This document shows, piece by piece, positions 40,437-51,429 of a stretch of DNA of 64,000 nt. The translations under genes were made by a program, and so were the position numbers. The stretch's first letter is position 1; every line of letters begins with the position of its first letter. Origin of the DNA: Pseudomonas lutea (lineage in GTDB: Bacteria; Pseudomonadota; Gammaproteobacteria; Pseudomonadales; Pseudomonadaceae); assembly GCF_000759445.1 (NCBI RefSeq), contig NZ_JRMB01000001.1:2108001-2172000 (forward strand), in the 5' to 3' direction. Below the pieces are notes generated by a model, which saw only the letters and a list, made by a program, of their open reading frames with translations, had not been told where the DNA came from and searched no databases.

Positions 40437-41429
40437 TCAGCGCATCGAGGGCCCTTTGAACCCCGCCCACATCGCGATTTGCTCGGCAACGCTGGCGCCC
40501 ATTTTTTTGGAGAAGCGATCAAACGCAGATTCCTGCACGGTGTAATCCACCATCTCTTTCTCGCCGATGATGTCCCGCGCCACGTAGCTGGCACTGCCAA
40601 GCCCGTCCACCAGCCCCAAACCGACGGCCTGCTCGCCGGTCCAGACCAGCCCGGAAAACAACTCGGGGTGATCCTTGTCCTTCAAGCGATCGCCCCGCCC
40701 TGCTTTGACGCTGGCGATGAACTGCTTGTGCGTGGTGTCCAGAACGCCCTGCCAGAACGCAGTTTCGTCAGGCTTTGGCGGCTGAAACGGATCAAGAAAG
40801 GCTTTGTGTTCGCCCGAGGTATACGTGCGACGTTCGACACCCAGCTTTTCCATGGTGCCAACAAAACCGAACCCCGCGGCCGTTACGCCGATCGAACCCA
40901 CCAGGCTGGCCTTGTCTGCGTAGATCTGGTCAGCGGCGCTGGCGATGTAATACGCACCCGAAGCGCCCAGATCAGTAATCACCGCATACACCTTGATGTC
41001 CGGCTTCTGCGCGCGCAGGCGACGAATTTCGTCGTAGATATAGCCGGACTGCACCGGACTGCCACCCGGGCTGTTGATGCGAAGGATCACGCCTTTGGTT
41101 TTTTCGTCTTCGAACGCAGCTCGCAAGCTACCGACGATGTTGTCAGCGCTGGCCGCTTCGGTGTCGGCGATCATGCCCTTCACCTCGATCAAAGCCGTGT
41201 GGCTGGTACTGCGCGAGCCGCCCTTGCCGAAATCCATCAGAGGCGAGAACAGTGCCAGCGCGCCGAACAGATAAAGAAAGGTCAGCGACTTGAAGAAGAT
41301 CCCCCAACGCCGCGAACGACGCTGCTCCTGCACACTGGCAAGCAGGGTTTTTTCCAGCAATTTCCAGCTTTTTGCGTCCCCTGTGTCATCGCGCTCTGGC
41401 GAAGACGGAGATTTCCATTCGTCCGACAT
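40437..41429 (-). CDS. sppA: Signal peptide peptidase SppA
   Basis: 330 residues, short form of SppA. One membrane helix (SLTFLYLFGALALFS, about 47-62). The nucleophile Ser is in LGASGAYYIASAAD and the catalytic Lys in GEHKAFLDPF. It digests cleaved signal peptides from the periplasmic side. Eight bp before the HAD gene end. Confidence 0.92.
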   Translation of the reverse strand: MSDEWKSPSSPERDDTGDAKSWKLLEKTLLASVQEQRRSRRWGIFFKSLTFLYLFGALALFSPLMDFGKGGSRSTSHTALIEVKGMIADTEAASADNIVGSLRAAFEDEKTKGVILRINSPGGSPVQSGYIYDEIRRLRAQKPDIKVYAVITDLGASGAYYIASAADQIYADKASLVGSIGVTAAGFGFVGTMEKLGVERRTYTSGEHKAFLDPFQPPKPDETAFWQGVLDTTHKQFIASVKAGRGDRLKDKDHPELFSGLVWTGEQAVGLGLVDGLGSASYVARDIIGEKEMVDYTVQESAFDRFSKKMGASVAEQIAMWAGFKGPSMR

Positions 41430-41436
41430 AGATCAA

Positions 41437-42117
41437 TTACCCCAACAGCGAAGTTTCAGCAGCCCGCGCACCCAGCCAGGTGCGCAATTCGGAAAAATGT
41501 TTGATCGCCAGACGGGGCTGGTATTCAAGCAGCGAGTCGAGCGGCTGCGCGCCATACCCGACCGCCACTGAGTCCATCCCGGCGTTACGCGCCATCATCA
41601 GATCAAACGACGCATCGCCGATCATCAACGCCTTTTCAGGCCTGACGCCACACTGCTGAAGGATCTGATTGAGCATCAGAGGGTCTGGCTTGCTCGCGGT
41701 TTCGTCGGCTGCGCGGGTGGCGTCGAAAAAATCGGTCCAGCCATGGGCCTTCAACACCCGATCCAGCCCTCGGCGAGCCTTGCCGGTCGCGACGGCCAAC
41801 TGATAGCCCTCGGCGCGAAAGGCGTCCAGCGACTCATGCACGTCCTCGAACAACCTGGACGGCTCAACGTCCATGGCCATGTAATGGTCTGCGTAGTGCT
41901 GACGAAAATTGATCAGGTCATTGGCAGTGATGTCCGGGTACAGCGTGCGGATGGCCTCCGGCAACCCCAGCCCGATAATGCCCTTGATCGCCACGTCATC
42001 GCGCACCGGCCGACCTGCGAGGCGCGCTGCGGCTTGCATCGCCTCGACGATGCGGCCGATGGAATCGGACAGCGTGCCGTCCCAATCGAAGATCAGCAGT
42101 TCGTAGTCAGGGCGCAA
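41437..42117 (-). CDS. HAD family hydrolase, phosphatase (Gph-like)
   Basis: 226 residues from a TTG start giving (M)[22 protein letters not shown] lies about 10 bases upstream and the start overlaps the end of rluC. HAD motifs are [21 protein letters not shown] and [16 protein letters not shown]. The family includes phosphoglycolate and pyrophosphate-type phosphatases; the substrate is not clear. The start codon is my best guess, because a longer frame also exists. Confidence 0.85.
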   Translation of the reverse strand: MRPDYELLIFDWDGTLSDSIGRIVEAMQAAARLAGRPVRDDVAIKGIIGLGLPEAIRTLYPDITANDLINFRQHYADHYMAMDVEPSRLFEDVHESLDAFRAEGYQLAVATGKARRGLDRVLKAHGWTDFFDATRAADETASKPDPLMLNQILQQCGVRPEKALMIGDASFDLMMARNAGMDSVAVGYGAQPLDSLLEYQPRLAIKHFSELRTWLGARAAETSLLG

Positions 42118-43066
42118 GCAGCAGTCGCTCCACGATTTTGGCCCACATCTCGTCGACCGGGGCTTCAAGTTTCAGCTCGCCACCATCGGGCAGCGGCACT
42201 GTCAGGGCATACGCGTGGAGGAACAGACGCTTGCCGCCAAGGTCACGGATTTCGCGGCTGAAATCTTCATCGCCGTACTTGGGATCGCCGGCGATGCAGT
42301 GACCGGCATGCAGCGCGTGCACGCGGATCTGGTGAGTACGGCCGGTGATGGGCCGGGCCTCGACCATGGTGGCGAAATCACCGAAGCGGCGCAGGACCTT
42401 GAACAGGGTCAGCGCCTCTTTACCCTCTTCGTTGACCTCGACCATGCGCTCGCCGGAGCGAAGATTGCTCTTGAGCAGCGGCGCGCGGACCTGCTTCTGC
42501 GCGGTCGGCCAGTTTCCACGGACCAGCGCCATATAACGCTTGTCGACGCCGTCGCCGCGCAATTGCTCGTGCAGGTGGCGCAACATGCTGCGCTTCTTGG
42601 CGATCATCAGTAGCCCGGAAGTGTCGCGGTCCAGACGGTGGACCAGCTCCAGCTCCTTGGCATCGGGACGCAGCTGACGGAAAGCCTCAATAACGCCGAA
42701 GCTCAAACCGCTGCCGCCGTGCACCGCGATACCGGCAGGTTTGTTGAGAACGATCAGGCCTTTGTCCTCATGGACAATGGCGGCCTCAAGGCGCTGAAGC
42801 AGGCCTTGGGCAACCGGCACGGGCTCGTCGCGCTCAGGCACGCGAACGGGCGGAACGCGCACGATATCGCCGGCCTGAAGCTTGTACTCGGGCTTGATCC
42901 GGCCCTTGTTCACGCGCACTTCGCCTTTACGCAAAATGCGGTAAATCAAGGTCTTGGGAACGCCCTTGAGGTACGTAATCAGAAAGTTATCGATGCGTTG
43001 ACCGGCAAGTTCCGGCGCAACCTCTACCAGCCGGACGCCGGGGGTTGGGGGGGTGATATTTGTCAT
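42107..43066 (-). CDS. rluC: 23S rRNA pseudouridine(955/2504/2580) synthase
   Basis: 319 residues from MTNITPP. An S4 RNA-binding domain ([41 protein letters not shown]) is followed by the RluA-type catalytic domain with [16 protein letters not shown] (catalytic Asp). An ATG four codons earlier is possible. It lies divergent from rne, the standard arrangement. Confidence 0.93.
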   Translation of the reverse strand: MTNITPPTPGVRLVEVAPELAGQRIDNFLITYLKGVPKTLIYRILRKGEVRVNKGRIKPEYKLQAGDIVRVPPVRVPERDEPVPVAQGLLQRLEAAIVHEDKGLIVLNKPAGIAVHGGSGLSFGVIEAFRQLRPDAKELELVHRLDRDTSGLLMIAKKRSMLRHLHEQLRGDGVDKRYMALVRGNWPTAQKQVRAPLLKSNLRSGERMVEVNEEGKEALTLFKVLRRFGDFATMVEARPITGRTHQIRVHALHAGHCIAGDPKYGDEDFSREIRDLGGKRLFLHAYALTVPLPDGGELKLEAPVDEMWAKIVERLLLAP

Positions 43067-43095
43067 GGCGCAAATCATAACAATTTTTTATGGAT

Positions 43096-43124
43096 TTGAA
43101 GCACTTAATGATTGCTGCTATAGT
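43096..43124 (+). promoter_or_regulatory. Promoter of rne
   Basis: TTGAAG (43096-43101) and TATAGT (43119-43124) with a 17 bp spacer. Initiation near 43131 leaves about 650 nt before the RNase E start codon. Confidence 0.75.
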
Positions 43125-43130
43125 CGCGAA

Positions 43131-43779
43131 CGCCGCCAAAAGCGGCCTGGACAGCGGACAAACGGTATGACAACCGGCCCTGCCCAACGCAATTCACGAG
43201 GGCGCGAGGCCGTCCTACGGGGCTTTCGGTGACAACGGAAGATCAGCAAGCGTAACAAGCGCAGGTGACATGAGGCCTGAAACAAGCCCGATCGCAGAGT
43301 GAGTCACTCGCCATCGAGGCCCACGTTCAAGGCCAGTTCACAAAGTGCAGTCGCTGGCAGTCGCTCCGGGCGAATGTTTCGGAAACCATGCCTTATTTGA
43401 GCCATGACGCGCGGACTTCCAATGGAGGCTCGCGATAAATGCAACCCGCTGCGGATTCAGCGCGCGGCAGCACCCGAATTATCAGGGATACGTGTGGGGT
43501 GGAGACGCACAACCGTCGGACTGTGTAGCACAAGGCTTTATTCAAGACGCTTCATATCGTCCGCTACCGATGGTTGATTCCTCCTCCTGACAAAGCTTTT
43601 GCTGACAGGGTGTCATTTGTCACCACAGCAAGCAGGAACGTCGTCGCGACTCGGCCCCGCTGGCCGAACCTCGTTAGACACTGGAGTGTTCAAGCACTCC
43701 TGACGTGCCCTGACACCGACCGTGAGAAGTCGTGTGTGCCGAACGCCGTTTCCGGCAGCCCGGAAACCGACGGTACTAC
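43131..43779 (+). promoter_or_regulatory. Long 5' leader of rne
   Basis: Between the predicted start of transcription and the ATG of rne there is no convincing reading frame. In enterobacteria the rne leader is several hundred nt long and folds into structures that RNase E itself cuts, giving autoregulation. A similar role is likely here; the exact folds cannot be determined by eye. Confidence 0.6.
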
Positions 43780-46700
43780 ATGAAAAGAATGCTGATTAAC
43801 GCAACTCAACCCGAAGAGTTGCGTGTTGCGCTGGTAGACGGCCAGCGCCTATACGACCTGGACATCGAATCCGGGGCCCGCGAACAGAAGAAGGCCAACA
43901 TCTATAAAGGCCGGATCACGCGTATCGAACCCAGCCTTGAAGCCGCGTTTGTCGACTTCGGCTCCGAGCGTCACGGCTTCCTGCCGCTGAAAGAAATCTC
44001 CCGCGAATACTTCAAGAAGTCGCCCGAAGGCCGCGTCAACATCAAGGACGTCCTGAGCGAAGGCCAGGAAGTCATCGTTCAGGTCGAGAAAGAAGAGCGT
44101 GGCAACAAGGGCGCAGCCCTGACCACCTTCATCAGTCTGGCCGGCCGTTACCTGGTCCTGATGCCAAACAATCCTCGCGCCGGCGGTATCTCCCGTCGTA
44201 TCGAAGGCGAAGAGCGCAACGAACTGCGCGAAGCGCTCAACGGCCTGATTGCTCCAGCCGACATGGGCCTGATCGTTCGTACTGCCGGCCTTGGCCGCAG
44301 CAGCGAAGAAATGCAGTGGGACCTCGATTACCTGCTCCAGCTGTGGACCGCGATCAAAGAGGCCTCCCTCGACCGCTCCGCGCCGTTCCTGATCTACCAG
44401 GAAAGCAACGTCATCATCCGCGCCATCCGCGACTACCTGCGCCAGGACATCGGCGAAGTGCTGATCGACAGCGTCGAAGCCCAGGAAGAAGCGCTGACGT
44501 TCATCCGTCAGGTGATGCCGCAGTACGCCAGCAAGATCAAGCTGTACGAAGACAGCGTTCCGCTGTTCAACCGTTTCCAGATCGAAAGCCAGATCGAAAC
44601 CGCCTTCCAGCGTGTCGTCGAACTGCCTTCCGGTGGCTCCATCGTTATCGATCCGACCGAAGCACTGGTGTCCATCGACATCAACTCGGCGCGTGCCACC
44701 AAGGGCAGCGACATCGAAGAAACCGCGCTGCAGACCAACCTTGAAGCGGCTGAGGAAATCGCCCGTCAACTGCGTCTGCGTGACATCGGCGGCCTGATTG
44801 TCATCGACTTCATCGACATGACCCCGGCCAAGAACCAGCGCGCTGTTGAAGAAAAGGTCCGGGAAAGTCTTGAAGCCGACCGCGCCCGTGTCCAGGTCGG
44901 TCGCATCTCGCGCTTCGGCCTTCTGGAAATGTCCCGTCAGCGTCTGCGTCCGTCCCTGGGCGAGAGCAGCGGCATTGTCTGCCCGCGCTGCAACGGTACC
45001 GGCATCATCCGTGACGTTGAGTCGCTGTCCCTGGCGATCCTGCGCCTGATCGAAGAAGAAGCGCTGAAAGACCGCACTGCCGAAGTGCGCGCTCAAGTGC
45101 CGATCCCGGTCGCCGCGTTCCTGCTCAACGAAAAACGCAACTCGATCACCAAGATCGAACTGCGCACCCGCGCCCGCATCATCATCCTGCCGAACGACCA
45201 CCTCGAAACGCCTCACTTCGAAGTCCAGCGTCTGCGTGATGACAGCCCTGAAGCGCACAGCCTGCAGACCAGCTATGAAATCGCCGCGGCGGCTGCCGAG
45301 GTTGAAGAAGTGGCTCCGCCTGCTGCTGCCACCCGCACGCTGGTTCGCCAGGAAGCGGCCGTCAAGACCGCTCCAGCGCGTGCCAATGCGCCGGTCCCGG
45401 TCGAGGCCGCTGCTCCGGTCGCGCCCGCCCCTGCTCCGGTTGCCCACGAGCCAAGCCTGTTCAAAGGCCTGGTGAAATCGCTGGTCAGTCTGTTCGCCAG
45501 CAAGGAAGAGCCAGCCGCACCGGCTGCCGTGGTCGAAAAGCCGGTTGCCGAGCAGCGCCCTGCACGTAACGACGAGCGCCGTAACGGCCGTCAGCAGAGC
45601 CGCAGCCGTAACGGCCGCCGCGACGAAGAACGCAAGCCTCGTGAAGAGCGTGCGCCGCGTGCCGACCGTGAAGAACGCGCTCCGCGTGAAGAACGTGCTC
45701 CACGTGAGGAACGCGCGCCTCGTGAAGAACGTGCACCGCGCGAGCCACGTGAAGCCCGTGAAGAAACCACTGCACCACGCGAAGAGCGCCAGGCCCGTGC
45801 CCCGCGCGAAGAGCGTCAGCCACGTGCACCGCGTGAAGACCGCAAGCCGCGTGAAGAGCGCGTGCGTGAACTGCGCGAGCCACTGGACGCCGCATCGGCT
45901 GTCAATCTGCCCCGCGAAGAACGCCCTGAGCGCGCGCCGCGTGAAGAACGTCAGCCGCGTCCACCGCGTGAAGAACGTCAGCCGCGTGCCGAACAGGCTG
46001 CCGTTGCCGCCGAAGACGAAACGTTGCTGAACAGTGAAGAGCAGCAGGATGACAATCAGGAGCACGCCGAAGGCGACCGCCCTCGTCGTCGTTCGCGCGG
46101 TCAGCGTCGTCGCAGCAATCGTCGCGAGCGTCAACGTGATGCCAATGGCAACGAAATCGAAGGCACGGAAGGCTCCGACGCTTCCGAAGCCAACGACGGT
46201 GAAGGCCATGAGCACGCTCAGACGTCCCACGACGAAGTGCACGCCAATGCCGACCGTGGCGAAGTTGCCGCAGGTGCAAGCGTTGCTGCTGTAGCGGAGC
46301 GTGTCATCAGCGCCACCGCCGAAGCCGATGCTCATCGTCAGGCTGAACGTGCGAATACCTCTGTTGAGGCCAGCGCAACTGAAGCCGCTCCGGTGGCTCA
46401 GGCCAACGATGCAGCGCCAGAAGCGCCTGCCGTCGAGGCACCTTCCGCAGAAACCAAGCGTTCGGTGATGCCGGAAGTGGAAGTCGCAACATTCGACGCC
46501 TCTTTGAGCCCGTTTGAACGTCAGGTCAAGGCAGCTGCCGAAGCCGAGTCCACCGAGACGCCAGTTGCCGCAGAAGCGCCGGTCGTCGTCGAAGTACCGG
46601 CGGCAACGGAAATACCTGCACCTGTGGCCGTAGAAACGCCAGCACCTGCGCCTGCTTTCCAGGCCGTTGAAGTGGCCGCTTCGGAGCCTGTGCACGTTGT

Positions 46701-47121
46701 CGAACCTTTCAAGGTTGCAGAGCCTTCCCAGATCGAAGAGCCGGGCAAGGCTGCAGAGCCGGTGCAGGCGAACGTGTCTGAAATCGATGTTCCGAAATTC
46801 GCCGAGCCTGTTGTACAGCAGCCAGTGGCGACCGAACCGGCCATCGACGCAGCAGCCCAGACCGCTGCGCCGGAGATCGTCGCCGCGCCCGTCGCGGTCG
46901 AGCCTCCCCAGGCGCCGGCGGTAGAGCCTGTAGCTGAAGAGAAGCCAGCGCTGCCTATGGCGAGCAATGGCCGTGCACCGAACGATCCTCGTGAAGTGCG
47001 TCGCCGTCGTCTGGAAGCCGAGCGTCAGCAGAAAGAGGCGCAAGCCTCGAATGCTGCGCCACACGCTCAAGCCGAAGCTGCAGCACGTGCCGAGCACGAC
47101 GAGCCAAAGCCGCTTGTTTAA
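43780..47121 (+). CDS. rne: Ribonuclease E
   Basis: 1113 residues from [15 protein letters not shown]; earlier codons in the frame do not match the family. The N-terminal S1 domain ([20 protein letters not shown]), the DNase I-like catalytic part with VSIDINSAR and VIDFIDM (metal-binding Asp), and the zinc link CPRCNGTG (Cys401 and Cys404) are intact. The C-terminal half is the natively unfolded scaffold: an Arg-rich block with tandem REERAPR repeats (45640-45760 and later), then Ala/Glu/Pro-rich sequence. It holds the degradosome and RNA-binding sites. The essential endonuclease starts mRNA decay and processes rRNA and tRNA. Confidence 0.96.
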   Translation: MKRMLINATQPEELRVALVDGQRLYDLDIESGAREQKKANIYKGRITRIEPSLEAAFVDFGSERHGFLPLKEISREYFKKSPEGRVNIKDVLSEGQEVIVQVEKEERGNKGAALTTFISLAGRYLVLMPNNPRAGGISRRIEGEERNELREALNGLIAPADMGLIVRTAGLGRSSEEMQWDLDYLLQLWTAIKEASLDRSAPFLIYQESNVIIRAIRDYLRQDIGEVLIDSVEAQEEALTFIRQVMPQYASKIKLYEDSVPLFNRFQIESQIETAFQRVVELPSGGSIVIDPTEALVSIDINSARATKGSDIEETALQTNLEAAEEIARQLRLRDIGGLIVIDFIDMTPAKNQRAVEEKVRESLEADRARVQVGRISRFGLLEMSRQRLRPSLGESSGIVCPRCNGTGIIRDVESLSLAILRLIEEEALKDRTAEVRAQVPIPVAAFLLNEKRNSITKIELRTRARIIILPNDHLETPHFEVQRLRDDSPEAHSLQTSYEIAAAAAEVEEVAPPAAATRTLVRQEAAVKTAPARANAPVPVEAAAPVAPAPAPVAHEPSLFKGLVKSLVSLFASKEEPAAPAAVVEKPVAEQRPARNDERRNGRQQSRSRNGRRDEERKPREERAPRADREERAPREERAPREERAPREERAPREPREAREETTAPREERQARAPREERQPRAPREDRKPREERVRELREPLDAASAVNLPREERPERAPREERQPRPPREERQPRAEQAAVAAEDETLLNSEEQQDDNQEHAEGDRPRRRSRGQRRRSNRRERQRDANGNEIEGTEGSDASEANDGEGHEHAQTSHDEVHANADRGEVAAGASVAAVAERVISATAEADAHRQAERANTSVEASATEAAPVAQANDAAPEAPAVEAPSAETKRSVMPEVEVATFDASLSPFERQVKAAAEAESTETPVAAEAPVVVEVPAATEIPAPVAVETPAPAPAFQAVEVAASEPVHVVEPFKVAEPSQIEEPGKAAEPVQANVSEIDVPKFAEPVVQQPVATEPAIDAAAQTAAPEIVAAPVAVEPPQAPAVEPVAEEKPALPMASNGRAPNDPREVRRRRLEAERQQKEAQASNAAPHAQAEAAARAEHDEPKPLV

Positions 47122-47122
47122 A

Positions 47123-47191
47123 CGGCAGTAGCTACACGGCAGTAGCTACACGGTCGTAGCTACACGGTCGTAGCTACACAGGCGTAACTAC
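47123..47191. repeat. 14-bp tandem repeats after rne
   Basis: Four consecutive 14-bp units (CGGCAGTAGCTACA twice, then CGGTCGTAGCTACA twice) and a fifth degenerate unit. They begin 2 bp after the rne stop codon and end just before the terminator. Confidence 0.9.
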
Positions 47192-47193
47192 GA

Positions 47194-47228
47194 AAGCCCC
47201 ACCTGTGAAAGCAGGTGGGGCTTTTTTT
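47194..47228 (+). terminator. Terminator of rne
   Basis: AAGCCCCACCTG and CAGGTGGGGCTT form a 12-bp stem with a 6-nt loop (TGAAAG), followed by seven T. A strong intrinsic terminator. Confidence 0.9.
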
Positions 47229-47301
47229 CGCCTGGGTTTTGTTAAGGCTTGGCGCATGGCACACCCGGCTCGGCGGATGGCCGTTTTATGCATTGGAGGG
47301 A

Positions 47302-47898
47302 TCAGCGGGACGGAAAAGTCAGCGCAGCGGGAACGTCAACGTCCCAAAGCACGCCAGGGTCGTCGACCTGGACTTCATGGATGCGCGCATTCTGGAAAAG
47401 CCGTTTTGCGCCCTTTTCACCTGCCAGCGTCATGAGCGCCGGACCGAACAGGCGCCCGAAAGTGACCGGATGCCCATAGCGCCCGCCATGTACCGGCACG
47501 CTGATGGCGTCGTCTGCCACTGAGCCTGCGACCTGTTCGAGCGTTGTAGCGTGAATAAAGGGCATGTCGCCCAGCGCAATCAACCAGCCGCAATGGGCCG
47601 GCTCTGCAGACACGGCAGCAGCGATGCTGTCGCCCATGCCCGGAGAATCCAGTAGCACCACTTCACAGCCGTGGCGCAGGCCCAGTTCGGCGACGCTGCA
47701 GTAATCCGAGCGGGTCAGAAGTACAGTTTTTGCAGCGACGGGACGGACATTGACCAGCACCTGCTCCAGCACCGATCGCTCGATGCCGTCACGACCAATA
47801 CATTGAGCGAGAAGTTTGTTGCGATGCTCACCTGCAATCTTGCGATAGCGGCTGCCAAGCCCCGCCGCCAGAACGATCGCACACAGGGTTTCACTCAT
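47302..47898 (-). CDS. MobA-like nucleotidyltransferase family protein
   Basis: 198 residues. N-terminal signature CAIVLAAGLGSRYR and the Asp of IALGDMPFI are those of the MobA/MocA transferases, which attach GMP or CMP to molybdopterin or related molecules. It has the MocA-type order rather than the MobA one, but the substrate is open. It is convergent with rne. Confidence 0.82.
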   Translation of the reverse strand: MSETLCAIVLAAGLGSRYRKIAGEHRNKLLAQCIGRDGIERSVLEQVLVNVRPVAAKTVLLTRSDYCSVAELGLRHGCEVVLLDSPGMGDSIAAAVSAEPAHCGWLIALGDMPFIHATTLEQVAGSVADDAISVPVHGGRYGHPVTFGRLFGPALMTLAGEKGAKRLFQNARIHEVQVDDPGVLWDVDVPAALTFPSR

Positions 47899-47972
47899 GT
47901 TCTGCCCTCTCCGTCCAAACGCTCACTGAAACCCGGCTGAAGACCGCTTGAGCTCGGCAAGAACAGCCTGGC

Positions 47973-48992
47973 TCAATACAGGTTGGGTTCCATTTCCAGG
48001 GCGACACCGAAGCGCTCCAGAATGTCCGACTGGATCCGCTGCGCGAGTGCAAGCAACTGCTTGCCTGACGCCTGGCCATAATTGACCAGCACCAGCGACT
48101 GCAGCGCATGCACGCCAGCGTCACCCTCGCGAAACCCTTTCCATCCGGCATGCTCGATTAACCATCCTGCCGCGAGTTTGACCTGCCCGTCAGCCTGCGG
48201 GTAGCCGACCACGCCCGGCCAGGCGCTTTTGATGAAGGCGAACTGCTCCGCGGGCACCAGCGGGTTTTTGAAAAAGCTCCCGGCGTTACCCAGCGTCGCT
48301 GGATCCGGCAGTTTTTCGCTGCGGATGGCGCAGATCGCGCGGCTCACATGCATGGGCGAAGGCTCCCTGATGCCCTGCTCTTCCAGGCGCTGCCGGACCG
48401 GGCCGTAGTCCAGGTGCAGGCTTGCGGAAAAGCTCAGTTTGAAGCGAACCCGCAGGATGAGCCATCGGTTCGGTTGCTGCTTGAACACACTGTCGCGATA
48501 GCCGAACGCACAGTCGGCCAACGTGAATTCGCGCAGCTCACCGTTGTGCCGATCCATCGCAATGAGGCTGTGGAAAACGTCCTTGAGCTCCACGCCGTAG
48601 GCGCCAATGTTTTGCATCGGCGCAGCCCCGACGGTGCCAGGGATGAGACTCAGATTTTCCAGCCCGGCCAAGCCCTGCGCGAGCGTCTCCAGAACGAAAG
48701 GATGCCAGGGCTCCCCCGCTTCGGCTTCGACAATCGCACCGCCGCAATCCTCGTGGGTGATCCGGGTACCGCGACTGGCCATGCGCAGCACAAGCGCATC
48801 GACGTCGCGGGTGAGCAGCAGATTACTGCCGCCGCCGATGACCATCAGCGGGAGATCGTGGCTGGCCGAGTATGCGAGGGCCTCGCGCACATCGTCGTCG
48901 GTGAACGCCTCGGCGAAGTGCCTGGCGCTCACCTCGACACCGAACGTGTTGTACGCCTTGAGGGACACGCTCGTCTGCACGTTCAGGCTCAT
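47973..48992 (-). CDS. murB: UDP-N-acetylenolpyruvoylglucosamine reductase
   Basis: 339 residues. FAD-binding PLMVIGGGSNLLLT at the N-terminus, catalytic Ser in TLGNAGSFFKNP, and Glu in the final QSLVLVN region. It makes UDP-MurNAc for peptidoglycan. It lies 46 bp after kdsB, without the phosphatase gene that I recall at this spot in P. aeruginosa. Confidence 0.95.
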   Translation of the reverse strand: MSLNVQTSVSLKAYNTFGVEVSARHFAEAFTDDDVREALAYSASHDLPLMVIGGGSNLLLTRDVDALVLRMASRGTRITHEDCGGAIVEAEAGEPWHPFVLETLAQGLAGLENLSLIPGTVGAAPMQNIGAYGVELKDVFHSLIAMDRHNGELREFTLADCAFGYRDSVFKQQPNRWLILRVRFKLSFSASLHLDYGPVRQRLEEQGIREPSPMHVSRAICAIRSEKLPDPATLGNAGSFFKNPLVPAEQFAFIKSAWPGVVGYPQADGQVKLAAGWLIEHAGWKGFREGDAGVHALQSLVLVNYGQASGKQLLALAQRIQSDILERFGVALEMEPNLY

Positions 48993-49038
48993 GGGTGCAT
49001 CCGCATAAACATTGGGAGATCAAACAGCGGGACGCTCA

Positions 49039-49803
49039 TCAAACCTCCAGCAGCCGCCGAACGCGCTCGAGGTCTTCGGCGGTGTCCACGCCTGCCGGCG
49101 GTGCTTCCAGGGCGTCGGCCACGTGGATGCGCACGCCGTGCCACAGCGCACGAAGTTGCTCGAGGTTTTCGGTGTTTTCCAGCCAGCAAGGGCCCCAACT
49201 GACGAAGTCATGAAGGAAGCCTGCGCGGTAGGCATAGATGCCGATGTGGCGGCGGTACGGCACGCCTTCGGGTAACACTTCGCGCGTCAGGGCCAGCGCA
49301 TCGCGGGCCCAGGGCAACGGCGCGCGGCTGAAGGTCAGTGCCAGCCCGTTGATGTCCGAGCACACCTTGACCACGTTCGGATTGAACAGCGACGCCACGT
49401 CTTCGATGGGCTCGGCAAGCGTCGACATGCGCGCCTCAGGGTGCGCCGCGAGGTTGTCGGCGACCTGATCGATCACTGCCGGTGGAATCATGGGCTCATC
49501 ACCCTGGACGTTGACCACAATCGCGTCGTTGGCCAGACCCAGCTGGGCGGCCACCTCTGCGAGGCGGTCGGTCCCGGAGTTGTGGTCATCCCGGGTCATC
49601 AGCACTTCGGCGCCAAAGGCCTGACAGGCTTCAACAATACGCGGGTCATCGGTAGCAACCACCACGCGCTGCGCACTGCTTTTACGCGCCTGTTCCCAGA
49701 CGTGCTGGATCATCGGCTTGCCGGCAATGGTTTTCAGAGGCTTGCCGGGAAAACGACTGGAGCCATAACGCGCCGGGATGACAACGGTGAAGGCCGCAGT
49801 CAT
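49039..49803 (-). CDS. kdsB: CMP-KDO synthetase
   Basis: 254 residues. Nucleotidyl transfer signature [17 protein letters not shown] at the N-terminus and [12 protein letters not shown] in the middle. It activates KDO for the lipopolysaccharide core. Overlaps the Trm112-like gene by 4 bp. Confidence 0.95.
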   Translation of the reverse strand: MTAAFTVVIPARYGSSRFPGKPLKTIAGKPMIQHVWEQARKSSAQRVVVATDDPRIVEACQAFGAEVLMTRDDHNSGTDRLAEVAAQLGLANDAIVVNVQGDEPMIPPAVIDQVADNLAAHPEARMSTLAEPIEDVASLFNPNVVKVCSDINGLALTFSRAPLPWARDALALTREVLPEGVPYRRHIGIYAYRAGFLHDFVSWGPCWLENTENLEQLRALWHGVRIHVADALEAPPAGVDTAEDLERVRRLLEV

Positions 49804-49985
49804 TTGTCCAGACGCTCGTCAGTGGTCAGCGTACGCGCTTCGCTTTCAAGCATGACCGGGATGCCGTCGCGAATAGGATAGGCCAGGCCGGCGCCCTTGC
49901 TGATCAGCTCGGTTTTGTCGGCGCTGAGCTTGAGAGGACCTTTGCAGATCGGGCAAGCAAGGATGTCGAGCAATTTGGTGTCCAT
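49800..49985 (-). CDS. Trm112-like zinc protein (YcaR type)
   Basis: 61 residues from [24 protein letters not shown] lies before the ATG. It has a CPIC pair and ends [12 protein letters not shown]. Trm112/YcaR proteins are small zinc-like modules of unclear role in bacteria; they sit between lpxK and kdsB as a rule. Confidence 0.88.
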   Translation of the reverse strand: MDTKLLDILACPICKGPLKLSADKTELISKGAGLAYPIRDGIPVMLESEARTLTTDERLDK

Positions 49986-50002
49986 AAGAAATCCTGAGCG
50001 AG

Positions 50003-50998
50003 TCATGGCAAAAGACGGTTTAACTGCGAATCGAACCAACTGACAAAGGCGGGAGAAGGCACGGCTTCTACCGCCAGGTACCACCAGTCTGGCGCGGCGA
50101 AGGGCGCACATTTGACTGCGTCCTTCTCGGTCATGACCACCGGCAACGAAGGGCTGAATGAAAGCGCCTGCGCAGTGAACACGGCATGGTCGGCGAACGC
50201 ATGGGGAACAGGCCGCCAGTGTAGCCCTTCGAGGGTGTTGAAGAAACGTTGCGGGTTACCGATGCCCGCCACCGCATGAAGCGCCTGGCCGGGCGGAAAA
50301 TGATCGACCGGCTGGCGTTCACCCGTCAGCAGGTTGACCAGCGCCGAAGGCTTGAGTCGAAATCCGTAACCATCGGCTTGATCCGTTGCCGCGCCGTTAT
50401 ACAGCAGCGCATCGACGCTCTGCAGTCGCTCCACGGGTTCGCGCAACGGACCGGCCGGCAGGCAACGGCGATTGCCCAGCCCGCGAACGGCGTCGATGAG
50501 CACCAGTTCCAGGTCACGGGCGAGGCGGTAATGCTGCAGGCCATCGTCGGAAAGAATGAGATCGAGCGGCTCCTGCGCCAGCAACGCACGCACCGCTTGC
50601 GAGCGATCCGGGTCAATCATCAGCGGGACGCCGGTGCGATTGACGATCAGCAGCGGCTCATCCCCCGCCTGCTCGGCAGGCTGTTGCGGATGCACACGCC
50701 AGGGCAGGCTCGGCGGCCTGGCGCCGTAACCCCGACTGACCACGCCGACCCGCAGCCCGCGTGCCCGACAGTAATCGATCATCCAGAGAATCAGCGGCGT
50801 CTTGCCGGTGCCCCCGATGGTGATATTACCGACAACGATGACCGGCACCGGCGCCTTGTAGCGCTCGCTCTGGCCTGCAAGAAACCGTGCGCGTTTGCGG
50901 TTCACCACGCGCCGGTAGAGGCTTTCGAGCGGGCGCATCAACGCCAGCGCCGGATGGCCTTTGTACCAGGCGTCTAGCAATCGGTCGGTGAGTGCCAT
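50003..50998 (-). CDS. lpxK: Tetraacyldisaccharide 4'-kinase
   Basis: 331 residues. Walker A is [18 protein letters not shown] (about residues 54-71), with VSRGYGAR and [11 protein letters not shown] as further family motifs. It adds the 4' phosphate in lipid A synthesis at the inner membrane. Its first base overlaps exbD. Confidence 0.95.
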   Translation of the reverse strand: MALTDRLLDAWYKGHPALALMRPLESLYRRVVNRKRARFLAGQSERYKAPVPVIVVGNITIGGTGKTPLILWMIDYCRARGLRVGVVSRGYGARPPSLPWRVHPQQPAEQAGDEPLLIVNRTGVPLMIDPDRSQAVRALLAQEPLDLILSDDGLQHYRLARDLELVLIDAVRGLGNRRCLPAGPLREPVERLQSVDALLYNGAATDQADGYGFRLKPSALVNLLTGERQPVDHFPPGQALHAVAGIGNPQRFFNTLEGLHWRPVPHAFADHAVFTAQALSFSPSLPVVMTEKDAVKCAPFAAPDWWYLAVEAVPSPAFVSWFDSQLNRLLP

Positions 50999-51429
50999 CA
51001 GTTAGCCGATGCGGCCTCGACGGTGGTCATGCGCAAGTGGGCAAACCCCATTTTACCGGCGGCATCCATGGCGGTGATGACCGCCTGATGGGGTGTCTTG
51101 CCGTCAGCGCTGATCGACAATGGCAGGCTGGTGTCGCCTCCCGATTCCTTTTGCAAGGCGTCGATGAGGGTATCAAGTTTGCTGTCGGCCAGCAGGGTAT
51201 TGTTCACCGAGTAGACGCCGTCGGCGTTGATGGTGATGTCCAGGTGCTTTTTATCCACATCATCCGCCGAGGCACCGGTCACCGCCTGCGGCAGGTCCAC
51301 ACGCAGCTGGGTTTCCCGAGTGAAAGTGGTGGTGACGACAAAGAACAGCAGCAGAATAAAGACCACGTCGATCAGCGACACCAGGTTGATGTCGATGGTC
51401 TCCCTGGGCTTGCGACGGCGGAATTTCAC
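50998..51429 (-). CDS. exbD: ExbD/TolR family biopolymer transport protein
   Basis: 143 residues. One N-terminal membrane helix ([24 protein letters not shown]) containing the conserved Asp of the proton channel, followed by a periplasmic domain. It works with ExbB as a stator-like motor for outer-membrane energy transfer. Because this pair lies next to lpxK and comEC rather than tonB, the partner may not be TonB. Confidence 0.9.
   Translation of the reverse strand: MKFRRRKPRETIDINLVSLIDVVFILLLFFVVTTTFTRETQLRVDLPQAVTGASADDVDKKHLDITINADGVYSVNNTLLADSKLDTLIDALQKESGGDTSLPLSISADGKTPHQAVITAMDAAGKMGFAHLRMTTVEAASAN

Noticed and set aside
43849..47097. 1082-codon open frame on the minus strand opposite rne
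   Set aside because: It is an antisense shadow of a high-GC gene with long charged repeats; the translation has no family motifs and the plus-strand protein is a clear RNase E.
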